From Lycocorax pyrrhopterus obiensis (taxonomy: Eukaryota; Chordata; Aves; Passeriformes; Paradisaeidae), in assembly GCA_014706295.1 (NCBI GenBank), contig JACSVZ010000022.1, positions 8,884,830 through 8,948,829 on the forward strand: a stretch of 64,000 bases of DNA, written 5' to 3'. The position numbers and the translations under genes were made by a program. Every line of letters begins with the position of its first letter. The first letter of the stretch is position 1. The notes under the pieces were generated by a model. The model had not been told where the DNA came from. It searched no databases and saw nothing but the letters and a program-made list of their open reading frames with translations. Shown here in pieces: positions 29,101 to 37,601 of the stretch.

Positions 29101-29783
29101 CAACACGGGGCTGCTCCGGGCTGGTGCCCACTGGACACAGGCCTGGCGGGCATCTCACTGTAGCCAGGTGCCCAGGCAGCATTGTGCCACCTGATGCTCT
29201 GCCCCGTGGAGGCTGGAGGCTGCCGTTTGTCCAGGCACTACACTCCCTGCTGGGAAACCTGCCCAGCCATAACGCCGGCCCTCGGCGGGAGCTCGGCGCT
29301 GGCAGGCACCCGCTGTGCCCACTCACGCAGCCCAGGTGTGCCACGGGCCACCTGCAGCCCGTGCATCAGGGCTGGCTGCACGTCCTAGGGCAGCATGTCA
29401 CCTCCTCTAAACTGCTGCCACCTCTGCTGCAAGCCCGGCAGCAGCAGACCCTCTGCCAGCACGTGGGGCCGCTCTGCTCCCTCGGGCACGTGCCTTCCTC
29501 TTTGGGTCAAGCAGAGCGAAAGAGAGAAAACACGCGTACAGATGGATTTACATCATATCAAAATCAATCAGAACCCTTCTCCTGCCTCCATCTCCAGCCT
29601 TTGCAGATGCCTGAGCCAGAAGGGCAGCGCGGCGGGGCTGGGGCATGGGGCTGGGGGCTGCTGCCCGCTCCCAGCCCCGCTTCCCGCGAGCGATGCCGGG
29701 CCAGCAGCGCGGGCGATGGGAACGCTGTACTCACCATATGGAGCCTCCATCTTAGCGCTTAGCTGGGTGCTTACATTGACCAT
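1..29783 (-). CDS. HNF4A: HNF4A, hepatocyte nuclear factor 4 alpha (5' part; 3' exons outside window)
   Basis: Nuclear receptor (NR2A1) that binds DR1 elements as a homodimer and controls liver, gut, kidney and beta-cell genes. Five coding exons are read from the P1 start (12,567, 8,965-9,139, 7,043-7,137, 4,811-4,917, 2,143-2,298), with a sixth, alternative first exon from P2 at 29,783. Joined, they give 216 residues from P1 or 194 from P2. They cover the A/B domain, the whole two-zinc-finger DNA-binding domain (residues 60-120 in P1 numbering), the hinge and the first part of the ligand-binding domain. Exon lengths and phases fit one another exactly: 115, 175, 95, 107 and 156 bases, with codons split consistently at each junction. 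The next exon, expected to begin near 'VALLRAHAGE', was searched for in 1-2,142 and not found, so it lies to the left. Identity is very sure from near-complete match to the vertebrate family; the interpretation of promoters is inference. Confidence 0.97.
2143..2298 (-). CDS. HNF4A: HNF4A coding exon 5: start of the ligand-binding domain
   Basis: A 156-base, 52-codon exon in phase 0 reading [16 protein letters not shown] to ELPLDDQ (residues 165-216). It holds the early ligand-binding-domain helices, including [20 protein letters not shown]. Acceptor CTTCCAG ends at 2,299. The donor is not GT: the exon ends CAG and the intron begins GCAAGT (2,142 downwards), a textbook GC-type donor. The coding boundary agrees with the mammalian exon end at DDQ, and no GT nearby keeps the frame, so a GC-AG intron is the best reading. 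This is the last HNF4A exon in the window. Confidence 0.95.
2299..4810. other. HNF4A intron 4, nothing recognised
   Basis: Unique intronic sequence between the exons at 4,811 and 2,298. Scattered open frames up to 171 codons have no exon-like boundaries or family resemblance. Confidence 0.8.
4811..4917 (-). CDS. HNF4A: HNF4A coding exon 4: C-terminal extension and hinge
   Basis: A 107-base exon encoding [18 protein letters not shown] to [14 protein letters not shown] (residues 129-164 in P1 numbering). Acceptor TTGCAG ends at 4,918 and the donor is CAG|GTACCT (4,809-4,810). The basic [11 protein letters not shown] segment lies just after the fingers; in the family it contributes to DNA binding and carries modified serines. 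[14 protein letters not shown] is the hinge leading into the ligand-binding domain. Mammals have Q for H and a few other changes here. Confidence 0.97.
4918..7042. other. HNF4A intron 3, with a candidate regulatory block
   Basis: Mostly unmarked. The segment 5,560-5,900 stands out for a cluster of short homeodomain, ONECUT and GATA-like words (see findings). No coding exon is seen. Confidence 0.6.
7043..7137 (-). CDS. HNF4A: HNF4A coding exon 3: second zinc finger
   Basis: A 95-base exon reading from [15 protein letters not shown] to FRAGMKKE, with split codons at both ends. It supplies the remaining second-finger cysteines (C102, C112, C115 in P1 numbering) and the start of the C-terminal extension helix (FRAGMKKE). 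Acceptor CTTCCAG ends at 7,138; donor is G|GTGGGT at 7,041-7,042. The sequence is essentially unchanged from mammals, as expected for a DNA-binding domain. Confidence 0.98.
7138..8964. other. HNF4A intron 2, nothing recognised
   Basis: Unique intronic DNA between the two zinc-finger exons. No repeat, RNA gene or extra exon is evident. Confidence 0.75.
8965..9139 (-). CDS. HNF4A: HNF4A coding exon 2: first zinc finger of the DNA-binding domain
   Basis: This exon of 175 bases lies between acceptor ACGCAG (9,140-9,145) and donor AG|GTAAGG (8,963-8,964). It encodes D39 to the first two bases of R97 in P1 numbering. It holds the complete first C4 zinc finger (C60, C63, C77, C80), the P-box CDGCKGFF that contacts the DNA half site, and the first cysteine of finger two (C96). 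The stretch before the finger ([15 protein letters not shown]) is the least conserved part compared with mammals. A 269-codon open frame also overlaps this exon on the same strand in another frame; it is a shadow. Confidence 0.98.
9140..12452. other. HNF4A intron between P1 first exon and zinc-finger exon
   Basis: Contains a G+C-rich part (10,900-11,600) with many shadow open frames and an AT-rich block (10,490-10,760) that looks like a non-coding conserved element by composition. No extra coding exon can be supported. Confidence 0.65.
12453..12567 (-). CDS. HNF4A: HNF4A first coding exon, P1 type (exon 1A)
   Basis: A 115-base coding exon of 38 codons plus one base. It starts [16 protein letters not shown] and ends at MGN. 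It encodes the acidic and hydrophobic AF-1 segment of the adult liver isoforms (for example [12 protein letters not shown]). The start is the ATG at 12,565-12,567: the codon four places upstream in frame is TTG, not ATG, and family members start at MRLSK. The donor is G|GTGAGT at 12,452 downwards. The 38-codon length equals the mammalian exon. P1 isoforms dominate in adult liver and kidney, whereas P2 isoforms dominate in pancreas and fetal liver (family knowledge). Confidence 0.97.
12568..12765 (-). promoter_or_regulatory. HNF4A P1 promoter region with HNF1-like site and CCAAT box
   Basis: Upstream of the P1 ATG. GTTAATCTTTAAT at 12,750-12,762 matches 10 of 12 defined positions of the HNF1 palindrome. 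ATTGG at 12,618-12,622 is a CCAAT box when read on the minus strand. The transcription start cannot be fixed from sequence. Regulation of P1 by HNF1 is known in mammals; function here is inferred. Confidence 0.6.
12795..12819. repeat. Poly-T tract (T11 C T13)
   Basis: Homopolymer run about 230 bases upstream of the P1 start codon, just beyond the HNF1-like site. It is likely length-variable. Confidence 0.9.
15555..16020 (-). mobile_element. CR1 LINE 3' fragment, antisense to + strand
   Basis: The + strand reads GTTGGAAAGGACCTCAGAG (about 15,589), followed by TTGGGTCTTGAACACCTCCG and GGATGGAGAGC. Further on are a segment resembling the CR1 'gcttgactgtcctcatgg' region and 'tctggggtcacctgcagact' (about 15,940). 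These are the familiar blocks of avian CR1 3' ends read backwards. It is old and has no open reverse-transcriptase frame. The left boundary is near 15,560; the right is uncertain. Confidence 0.8.
19333..19349. repeat. Poly-T tract (T17)
   Basis: Simple homopolymer in the P2-to-P1 interval. No retroposed gene body is recognisable beside it. Confidence 0.85.
20712..20779. repeat. Perfect 16-base inverted repeat with 36-base spacer
   Basis: GCACCAAACATGTCCA at 20,712-20,727 is the exact reverse complement of TGGACATGTTTGGTGC at 20,764-20,779. A transcript from either strand could fold into a 16-pair stem. Each arm also contains a ten-base RRRCWWGYYY word. Origin is unknown. Confidence 0.85.
28729..28876. 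repeat. Minisatellite, about seven copies of a 20-22 base unit
   Basis: Units begin GATGGAGAGCC and run on like ATGAGGATGT. Starts can be seen near 28,729, 28,751, 28,771, 28,791, 28,812, 28,833 and 28,854. Copies are imperfect (for example GATGGAAGGCC, GCTGGAGAGCC). Because most units are 21 bases, frames stay open across it on both strands, giving spurious repetitive peptides. It lies in the P2 first intron, about 0.9 kb downstream of the P2 exon. Confidence 0.85.
29735..29783 (-). CDS. HNF4A: HNF4A alternative first coding exon, P2 type (exon 1D equivalent)
   Basis: A 49-base coding exon reading [16 protein letters not shown] plus the first base of the next codon, followed by a consensus donor (G|GTGAGT, donor dinucleotide at 29,733-29,734). 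The final G joins AC of the exon at 9,139 to make Asp, the same phase as the P1 exon, so the two starts are interchangeable. Vertebrate P2 products (the HNF4-alpha 7 to 9 isoforms) also begin with a 16-codon exon of the type MV-V, which lacks the AF-1 activation segment. The ATG at 29,781-29,783 is the only start in frame near the donor. Being phase-matched, of the right length, and next to HNF1-like and ONECUT-like sites makes the P2 assignment strong. The transcription start is not determined. Confidence 0.9.
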
Positions 29784-29944
29784 GTCTCGCCGGCTACTGC
29801 TATGGGGACTTGGGGCGAAAACCAGAGGAAGTAGAGGAATAAAAAAGAAATCTAAATAAATAAATAAAAATGTCTCTCACTAAGGAACTAGGTGAAGGCA
29901 GGAGGGAGCGCGGAGAGGCAGGGCGAGGAAACCTGCCTCTCCTG

Positions 29945-30001
29945 TTATCTTATTGATTCGCTTAATCAGGGCTAATGTGGGTGGAGATGTTAAATAGTAA
30001 C
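29945..30001 (-). promoter_or_regulatory. HNF4A P2 promoter elements: HNF1-like, ONECUT-like and GATA-like sites
   Basis: About 160 to 220 bases upstream of the P2 start codon. GTTAAATAGTAAC at 29,989-30,001 (reverse GTTACTATTTAAC) matches 11 of 13 positions of the HNF1 palindrome GTTAATNATTAAC. TATTGATT at 29,951-29,958 (reverse AATCAATA) is a perfect ONECUT/HNF6 core. TTATCT at 29,945-29,950 is a GATA core. Established work on mammalian HNF4A P2 names HNF1A/B, HNF6 and PDX1 as direct regulators, so the motif set and its position fit. Binding itself is inference. Confidence 0.75.
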
Positions 30002-31429
30002 CAAGCTCTTATGGAAACCAATCTGCAAGGTGCCGTTGCTGTAGCTATAGTAACTGCTGCCAAGCTAGAAACTCAAACACGGCTTTTACTGGACTCTTTT
30101 GGGGCTCCCGCTTCCAGATGGTGTCAAGGCCGGGGCAGCCGCCGGGCTGGGGTTCAGCCGTGGCCATGGGGAGTCGGGGCAGCTGGATCCAACTCTGCAG
30201 TGCCCCAGCTGCTGCCGGGTTTTGTGCCATCACCCGCCCAAGATGGGAAAACCAGGTCTGAGCCTGTGTACAGAGAAGGGCAAACACAGCATGGGGGGCC
30301 AGGGGCCGTGGGACAAGTGTGGGGACTGGCAAGGGCAGAGCAGAGCCTGGCTTAGGCACAAGGGGCAAAATGCCTCGGCCATGAGTCAGGGCTTGTCTGC
30401 CTGGTGCCAAACCAGAAGGGTTGCTTGGGGATGGGGAGCTGCGGGGATGCTGTGGTGGGATGCAGGGTGATACCCTGAGCACAGGACCAGGTACAGGGTG
30501 CTTGCAGTTCCTCTCTATCTCTCTCTGCTCCCCAAACTGGGGGTACTCACAAGGTGCCACAGTCACTTAAGGACATCTGGGCTCCCTCTGGGACCGCAGC
30601 ACCCAGGGCGTCGTGGTGGCAGATTTGCAGATGGGCTCCCCAGCCTCCCCATGAGGCTGTGGCAGCCCCTGTGCCACTGGAGGCTCCATGACAGGAGCAG
30701 TCTGGGTGCCAGGGGCTGTGCTCAGGCCAGCAGGGCCATGTGCAAGAGCTGTTGCTGAGAGGGCACCAAATACGTGGGGAATCCCGAGCTAGAGCTGAAA
30801 AAGTGATCGTCCATCAGCACAGAGCCTTCCATATCTCCTGTACATCTCAGGAAGAGGCCAGGCTGGAGGGAGGCACAGAGGGGTCTTGGCCAGTCTCAGG
30901 ATCCCCCTAACACCTCAGCTATTGAAACCCTGCAGCCCTGAGGGGGAAAAATTAGGGTTATCTGCTCCTCTGAATGGAAAAGCACATCCCGAGGAAGCAT
31001 GCAGTGGGGAGAGTGCTGCTGGATGCAGAGGGCTGCAGCACAGGAATCCACAGCTGGATGCTCAAATCCGAGGTCTTGGAATTCAGGAACCCGAGTTTGC
31101 TGAGTGCTGAGAGGTCCTAGAGAGGGAGGGATGTGGATAATGGGGTGCTCAGTGGCACTGGGGGTGAGGTAGAGCAGTGGGATTGTGTGGGACAGCCGGG
31201 GTGGGACAGGGAGTTTGTGGCCCTTCAGCGTCATCATCACCCCGTGTCCCAGCAGTGCTGGCTTCTCCCACACGATGGAGCAAAGCGCCCAGGCATCTCC
31301 TGTGCCCATAGCCCGTGGCCCCACCAAGGGCTTCTGCACGCCTTTGCTGCTTATCCCAAAAACCAGAGCAAAGGCACCGGCTTGGTGTTACCCCGAGGCT
31401 CCAGGCTGCGAGTGAGGGAGGACCAACAC
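30002..31429. other. HNF4A P2 to R3HDML intergenic region
   Basis: About 1.4 kb between the P2 promoter motifs and the likely R3HDML cleavage site. G+C-rich, no gene, RNA or repeat recognised. It must hold most P2 upstream regulatory sequence unless enhancers lie inside R3HDML. Confidence 0.6.
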
Positions 31430-31452
31430 AAGCATGGGGGTCTCCAGGCTGC

Positions 31453-31458
31453 TTTATT
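31453..31458 (-). terminator. Likely R3HDML poly(A) signal (AATAAA)
   Basis: TTTATT on the + strand, AATAAA on the gene strand, about 440 bases after the stop codon. It is followed within 30 bases by a GU-rich stretch (TGCTTGTGTTGGTC). The first perfect hexamer in a good context; not proven. Confidence 0.6.
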
Positions 31459-31895
31459 GGGAGGCTCAGAGCTGGGGGCCCCATGGTCAGAGGGGCTGCT
31501 GTGAAGCAGGAGCATGCTCAGGGCTCCCCACTTCTCCAGCTGCTCACCACGAGGGGAACATCTTGGTATTCACATACACCAGCCTCTGCCTTAGCACCGG
31601 GGGGGGCAGTGGGGAAAGCCCCCCGAGTCTGCAGAGCAGGGACCATGCCAGCCAGCCCCACGCCCTCCGTGCACCCCTAAACCATCCCTATTTCTGAAAA
31701 TAGGGACCTGAACTGTCCCTAGTTCCTCCAAAGTGGGAAGCAGCCAGACAACACTGCTGGAGAGGTGTATTAGAAAAGCAGTTTCCTACGTGGCACTAGG
31801 GATGAAGCAGGTTGGACAGCTGGGCTGTCAGGGGGGTCAGTGTTATAAATAATTCTTGTTCACCCCATCTCCATTCCCCTCCTGGGGCCGCAGCC

Positions 31896-32028
31896 CTAGA
31901 ACCAGCTGACTTGGTTGGATTTGACTCCGGTGAAGCACATGTTGTTGGAGCAGCCCCCGCCGTAGGTGGGGGGGCAGGCTGAGCACGGCCGCCCCACCTT
32001 GTAGGGCGCTTCTCCCAGCCAGTTGCCC
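31896..32028 (-). CDS. R3HDML: R3HDML coding exon 5 with stop codon
   Basis: 133 bases. After completing Lys it reads [20 protein letters not shown], then a short cysteine-rich tail (CSNNMCF) and ends VSWF with TAG at 31,896-31,898. Acceptor TTTTTAG ends at 32,029. This exon is too short for ordinary open-frame listing but matches the family C-terminus closely. Confidence 0.94.
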
Positions 32029-35000
32029 CTAAAAAGAGAGGAGAGCATCACCTCTGAGCATCATCAGCTCACTGCTGACACTGGCGTGGGGAGGGAGGAC
32101 GGCACGGGGGAGCTCTCCCCCAGTCACTTACTTGATGGCGTAGTTGCAGACGAGGAGGGTGGCGTGACGCCACGTGCTGCCCCACACCCGCACGTTGGCA
32201 CAGGTGCCCAGGGCACAGCCCAGGCGGCTGGAGGTTGCCCACACCATCTGTGCCACGACAGAGAACAGACACTGTTGGTGTCCATCCACCCAGACATCCC
32301 ACAGCTGATAGCCCCAGTGCAGGGCTCTGTCCCACCAGGGAATCGTGTCCCAACTGCCCCAATCTCTTTGGCTGGATGCTGTCACATCACAGGCAGTGCT
32401 TTGTTACCAGAGGGTGACTTTTTGCTCTCCCTCTCCTGCCTGCAGCCTGCACTGCCCTGCAAGGGATTGCCTTGCCAAGCTCACATCCATGAGCAGCAGA
32501 GTCTTGGTCACTGCTCCAATTTACCCAAATTAGCTCCTAAACCTCATCCTGAATCATGGCCAGCAGCTTACCCTGCACTCGGGATGTCAAGCAAAGAAAA
32601 AAGCTCCTCCTAAGACCTCTACAGGTTGAATTTCTTCCATAAAAATTGTATATTGCCCTTCTGCAACCCAGAGCATCCCTGATCATCCCCATGGGTGAGC
32701 CACACGGGGATGCAGATGCTCAGGTAAAGGTTGGAGCCATGAAGAGGAGGTAATTAGGGGTGGGCACAGTTCTGCCACCAGGCAGAGAAACAGAGGAGTT
32801 TTCCACCTTGTGCTGGCCAGGCTGTCTGGGGATGTGCCAGGGGATGAAGGGGCCACATTCCCAGGGAGCCGGACACAGCTGGGTGCTATAAAGCTGTTCC
32901 ATCACAGAGAAAAGGATTCATGCTCAGCAAAAGTACAAAGCAGCTTTTTTTTTTTCTCTTCACCACCTTTAAGTTGCCAGAGGTGCAGTGAGGAGAAAAA
33001 GGCCAAAGGAGGGGGAAAAAGCTTTTAAAATAATGGAAACCTCCTTGTCAACTGGCCAGAAGGTCCCAGTTGCTCCTCAGTGCGTTGTGAGCCCCTGGGA
33101 CCTTCCTGCAGCAGCCCAAATGCTGGAAAGGCCCATGGTGGGATGGCATCACCTGCATCCCTCCAGCAGACACGCTGCCAGCTGCCAGGACCGCTGCCTG
33201 ATCGGAAGCTGGCAGCTGCCAGGATTTGATCCTGGATCCCAGCTGCTGCTGGGAGAAGGGCTGTGAGCTGCACAAGGCCCCCCTTTGCAGCTGGATCCCG
33301 GGGGGCTGCAGTGCTCACCTGCGTGTAGTGGCTGCAGACAGAGCCGCTGCATTTGGAGGGGCAGCGGGGGTTGCACTCGCGGGGGTGGGGGAAGGAGTAG
33401 TGCTGCTTCTCCTGGTGCCAGGATTTCACCATGTCCATGATGGAGCGGTACCTGCAACGGTGCTACAGGTAAGGTGGGTCTCCTCCACATCGCAGGTCAT
33501 GGGTAAAGGAAAGGAAGAGAAAGCTCCACACTGAGGAAGCGGAGGAGAGAAATGGTTTGGAGCCCGGGCCCGCTGGGACCGAGCATTCCTGCGAAAATGG
33601 GGGTAATGACGTCCTTGTGCCAAGCCCACTTGTGTTCAAGGCCAGAAGACCAGAGGCACCTGAGCGCTCAGCCACATGGAGCAGATCCAGGATCCATTTC
33701 CCCTGGTCCACGTGCCTGGCAGAGAGGGGAGTAATGGCACACTCCCCAAATGAGCATCAGGCACCTCTGCTTCCCTGTATTACCCTTCTGCAAGAGCTGG
33801 GCCCTCCTCCTCCACCCTGGGGGCCTTGATGTGCCTCTCAGCTCTACCTCACTCCCGTGCAATGCCAGCTCAGAGCCTCTCTGCCCCCTGACTGAGGGGC
33901 TGCTGCTGCTTCTCCTCCAGCATTTTGGGGTGTGAGGGTTTCCCAGGAGCTCAGTCTGCCTGCAGGGCACTCACCTGCCCGACTGGATGGAGAGGTTCTG
34001 TCCCACATACTTCATCAGCTCGGGGGGGCCGTGGTCCCACAGGCAGCGCGCAGCCCACGCCTCCGCTGCCCTGGCCAGCCGCTCATCCCACACCTGGATG
34101 GGGGAAAGGAAAAGGGCAGGCAGGAGTTTTGGCTTCCCAGAGGTGGGAAGAGGAGAAACCTGCTCCCTTGTGCTCAGGGGGCTTTCTGAGCACCCATGAG
34201 TGTCCAAAAAATATGACCCATGTATCAGGCTAGAAAACACCCAGTGGGAGGAAGGACAGCAGCATGTCCAGGGCAATAGACCTCCCCAGCTGCCACCACA
34301 GCTCCTGGACACACAACATAGCAGAAGAGGGATGCCCTGCAGCACTGCAAGCCCTGTGTGTGTGATTCCCTCCAGGAATGAGCTCCTGAACAAGGTGGAG
34401 CTGAGCACAGGGGTGAAACCCTGCAGCCCTGTGCTGCTGCTGCAGCTCACAGCTGTCCCAGCCCTCAGCACAGCCCTGGCCACAGACTGACCGGTGAGCA
34501 CAGCTGCTTCCTTCATGCATTATTTAAAGCTTCCTCACCCATCCTGAACGCCTTTGGGGAGATGGCTGTGTGAGTTATTTTGGAAGGCAGGAATTTAGGC
34601 CAAGCAAGAAGCAGTGCAGGATGCTCCCGGGCATGTCTGACCTGCTCTGGTACCCAGCAAGCTGGGCTGCTGTGTGCTTCTCCCAAACCGTGTCCAGGGA
34701 CCACCCAGCTGCTCCCTCGGAGCTCTGGTCCCCTTCCTGGGAGCAGAGCAGCACGTGGCACCTCCTGCCCTGAGGGTCCCGCCCTGTTCAGGCTGAAAAT
34801 CTCTCTTCTTGGAGGCCCTTTAGGGCTGGGTTAGGAGCTCCAAGCAGGGTGGACAGAACCTGGGGAAAGCTCTTCCCCAGGGTGACCCTTGTCTGGAGGT
34901 GCCCAACCTGTCAAGGCTGTGCAGCCCCTCTTTGACTCACTCCTGCACATTTCTTCTCCTGGGAACTGGCACCACTTGCAACACTCAGAAGGGACCCTGG

Positions 35001-35674
35001 AGGTTGCAATGGGACCATCCCTCACAGATGCAGCTGGGGGAGAGGCTCCTACCTGGGCTTTGGATTGAGACCTGAGCTTTTCATGCTTGTAGCCACCTCC
35101 CTTCCCCTAGTGCTACCTCTGCAGCTCAGCTGGATGGATCCTGCCATCCCACAGCCAGCAAGCTCCCAGATCTCCCAGACACAGGCCCACAGATCCTAAA
35201 TCTGCCCTCATGGGGAAACAGCTCTGTGCTGGCACTCCATCCCTCCTGCACAGGCTCTTCATGGGTCTGCTGTGCCCCTGGGACATAAAACATCCCCCAC
35301 GGCACATGTTCAGCCAGGAATCAAGCCAGCACCATGACATCCCTGCTAGGCTGGGGCTCCTACATCACAAGTGAGCTGTGGACCCAAACTTGCCCTGCCA
35401 GAGCCCAACTCACCATATATTCCATATTGGCAGCGGGGGGGGACACCTGTGCCCGCACTTGGTTGTGGTAGTCCAGAATCACACTCATGTCGTGGGGAGA
35501 GAGGTATCGCTTCCGCCGGCTCCAGGGGACCCCCTCGCCCCACGGCAGGCCCGTGGCCGTGCCCTCGGGTGGGGACAGCAGCTCGGTGGCGTTGGGGAGC
35601 AGGAAGGAGCTGGACAGCTGTGTCACCCAGCAGCCCAAGGCCGTGAGGTACAGGTGCAAGTGGAGCACAGCCAT
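31896..35674 (-). CDS. R3HDML: R3HDML, secreted CAP-domain protein (R3H domain containing like)
   Basis: Five coding exons (35,414-35,674; 33,975-34,093; 33,319-33,451; 32,132-32,247; 31,896-32,028) join to 253 residues, the same length as the human protein. Layout: hydrophobic signal peptide (about residues 1-22, [14 protein letters not shown]), a possible N-glycosylation site NAT (28-30), a dibasic RRKR (53-56) that may be cut by a furin-type convertase, then a CAP/SCP domain (about 65-210) with DYHNQVR, the CRISP signatures CSHYTQMVWATS and [12 protein letters not shown], and a short cysteine-rich tail ending VSWF. Relatives are PI16, GLIPR and CRISPLD proteins, which are secreted; the molecular role of R3HDML is little known. 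Despite its name, no R3H domain is visible. It lies head-to-tail with HNF4A, as in mammals. Identity is sure; function is not. Confidence 0.96.
32132..32247 (-). CDS. R3HDML: R3HDML coding exon 4
   Basis: 116 bases reading [20 protein letters not shown] to LLVCNYAI plus two bases of Lys. Acceptor CACAG ends at 32,248; donor AA|GTAAGT at 32,130-32,131. Holds the end of signature 1 and most of signature 2. Confidence 0.95.
33319..33451 (-). CDS. R3HDML: R3HDML coding exon 3
   Basis: 133 bases reading [20 protein letters not shown] to CSHYTQ. Acceptor TTGCAG ends at 33,452; donor CAG|GTGAGC at 33,317-33,318. Supplies KSWHQEK and the first half of the CRISP signature, with cysteines in [17 protein letters not shown]. 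Confidence 0.95.
33975..34093 (-). CDS. R3HDML: R3HDML coding exon 2
   Basis: 119 bases reading [20 protein letters not shown] to NLSIQSG plus two bases of an Arg codon. Acceptor CATCCAG, donor AG|GTGAGT at 33,973-33,974. Contains LARAAEAWA and GQNLS, standard CAP-domain blocks; NLS is a possible glycosylation site. Confidence 0.95.
34094..35413. other. R3HDML intron 1, nothing recognised
   Basis: 1.3 kb of unique, G+C-rich intron. Open frames up to 90 codons have no support. The shorter introns 32,029-32,131, 32,248-33,318 and 33,452-33,974 are likewise plain. Confidence 0.75.
35414..35674 (-). CDS. R3HDML: R3HDML coding exon 1: signal peptide, RRKR site, start of CAP domain
   Basis: 87 codons, phase 0 at the end (MEYM then GTGAGT at 35,413). 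The ATG at 35,672-35,674 is the first in frame and precedes a good signal peptide. It includes [20 protein letters not shown], the first CAP helix with the conserved His at residue 70, and PPAANMEYM. Confidence 0.95.
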
Positions 35675-35773
35675 GCCAGCCCACCCGGTGGGATCAGACA
35701 GCAGATTTCTGCTCCTGCACGGGGTTAAGCAAGGACAAGGGGGATTGCTGGTCTCTGCTCCTGGTGTGCAGAT
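35675..35773 (-). other. R3HDML inferred 5' UTR part of coding exon 1
   Basis: A strong acceptor GTTTTCTCTCCTAG ends at 35,774 on the minus strand, 99 bases before the ATG, suggesting that an upstream non-coding exon splices here. The alternative is an unspliced 5' UTR. Confidence 0.5.
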
Positions 35774-36370
35774 CTAGGAGAGAAAACAACGCAGGCACCC
35801 CTCAGGATTGCAAACACCATGCAAGCACCACTTCCCAAAATAAGGTGGAAACAAATTTTCTTTTTTCCCTTTTCAAAGTAAATATTTAAAATTAATCTCC
35901 TTAATAACCTTATTTACCAGAGCAAATTCCTCAGGACTGTCAGGGAGGTGCCTGGGGAATTGGTTTTCTTGTTTGTTTTAAAAAAGATAAAATCAGTAGA
36001 AAGTCTCCCCCATTTTTTCACTTATGGCACGTACCTGTGGCACAGGGGATATTTAGGAGCCTGCAGAGAGTCAGTGCAGCCGCCTGCCCTGTAACTTCCC
36101 AGGAGTTTGGTGTGTTGAATAAATCCCTAGCACAAACAGAAATCTCACACAGATAAAGAAACGCACGGCAAGACTTAGAAGCATTGTCGAGAAATCCCAA
36201 CGACTCTTTAAACTCGGGAAAAGAAAAATAACCACTGCAAAAGCGGAGCATTTTATTTTTTAAAAAAAAGAAAACGCTGGAATATCCCCTCATCCGTCAG
36301 CCGATGCACCTCCTAGCATCCCTGCCAGCCCTTCCCGGAGCAGCGGGAGGATGTTCCCGCGACTACGTAC

Positions 36371-36582
36371 CGTGAGCACTGAGCCAGGAGCAGCGGAGCC
36401 CGGCGGCGGCAGCCGGTGGGATTGGGATTGACCTCCGGGAACAACCTGCTGGGGCAGATGCGGGAGGTTCGGCTCAGCCCCGGCGGGCAGCCCGCTGCGG
36501 CCGCTGACGCACAAGCTGCATCTTAACTCTTCCCCCGGGGAATGTCCTGAAGTTTGGAAGGAGCCCTGCCAGGAGATTTATA
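36371..36582 (-). promoter_or_regulatory. Inferred R3HDML promoter and non-coding first exon
   Basis: A TATA box (CCTATAAATC; TATAAA at 36,577-36,582) is followed about 30 bases on by a start zone near 36,548. Next comes a CpG-rich segment that ends in a consensus donor, ACG|GTACGT, at 36,369-36,370. This donor would pair with the acceptor at 35,774. No transcript evidence; inference from three matching signals. Confidence 0.5.
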
Positions 36583-37601
36583 GGCTGGTGGATGCCTCCG
36601 CGCACACAGGCTCACGCAGGCACACGGAGCCCCGCACGGGGCCGGGGGGAGCGAGCAGAGCACGGCTCGATGCCTCGGCGGGCAGAGGGGCTGCTCCTTG
36701 CTGCTGGCTGGGGATTTGTTCAGGCTACCTCCAGGGAGAGATTCCCAAAGTCATCTCTTTCCTATTCATTCCCTAGCTGGGATCTTGCTGGAAGCAGTGG
36801 ATAGAGAAGTGAATCCACATCGGTGAGGGGGTTTTGCCCCCTTAAGGCAGCTGGCACTTGCCAGGAGCCCCACGGTCACCCCACTTTGGTGCAAGCTGAG
36901 CAGATGGCAGAGATGTCCCTTTATGGGGGTGGCTGGGAGGGGACCTGGTGGCCACACGTGTCCCTGGGCCAGCAGCTCTCCCCGTTATAGATGAAGCCAC
37001 TTGCTGGGCTGGGCACTGCCACCTGCGTGTAACCCAAGGACTGGGGCTTGTCACAGCCCACAGGGACTCTGCCCATGGCCCCACCACTGACCTGGGCTGG
37101 CAATGCCCAGCCAGGGTTATCTCAGGGGAAAACAGGCTGTGCTCCCTCCACTGTGTCCATGTGTCTGGCCCTAGGGAGGGGAAATGGTTGTAGCATCTGA
37201 AAGCTATATCCTGCAGCATCAAGTGGGATTCCCTACAACATCCCACACAGTCACGATGCCAGGGGACAACTGAGTTATTGCAGGTCACAGAGACACCTGG
37301 CCAGCTGCAGGGGCTGCTTGCAAGGCCTGTCACATCTTCCTCCCACCATGCTCAGAGCCAGCACGGGTGGCCATGTGTGAGCTGCAGCAGGGCTTGCTGC
37401 TGTCATCCCCCCATGCTACAGTGCCCTAGGTAAGCAAGGTGCTGGTCCCCCTGTGCCTCACCAGGTTTGGGTTCATCGTAGGTGGGTTTGGAGCCAGGAT
37501 TTGGCTCTTCAGTTGCATGAAGAGGAGCAGCAAGGACAGACTCCCACTCTGAGCTGGCAAGGGGCACAGAGATGGAGTGCAGGGAGGAGAAGGCAGTCCC
37601 A

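Larger units (their letters stand above)
12568..29734. other. P2-to-P1 interval (HNF4A long first intron), no exon seen
   Basis: A 17.2 kb stretch that is intron for P2 transcripts and upstream flank for P1. It holds a CR1 copy (15,555-16,020), poly-T tracts, a 68-base hairpin (20,712-20,779) and a 21-base minisatellite (28,729-28,876). Numerous open frames of 60-290 codons are all without family resemblance or splice context. Confidence 0.7.

Noticed and set aside
28246..29762. Overlapping 266-286 codon frames on both strands
   Set aside because: Supported only by G+C richness and the 21-base minisatellite; no recognisable domain.
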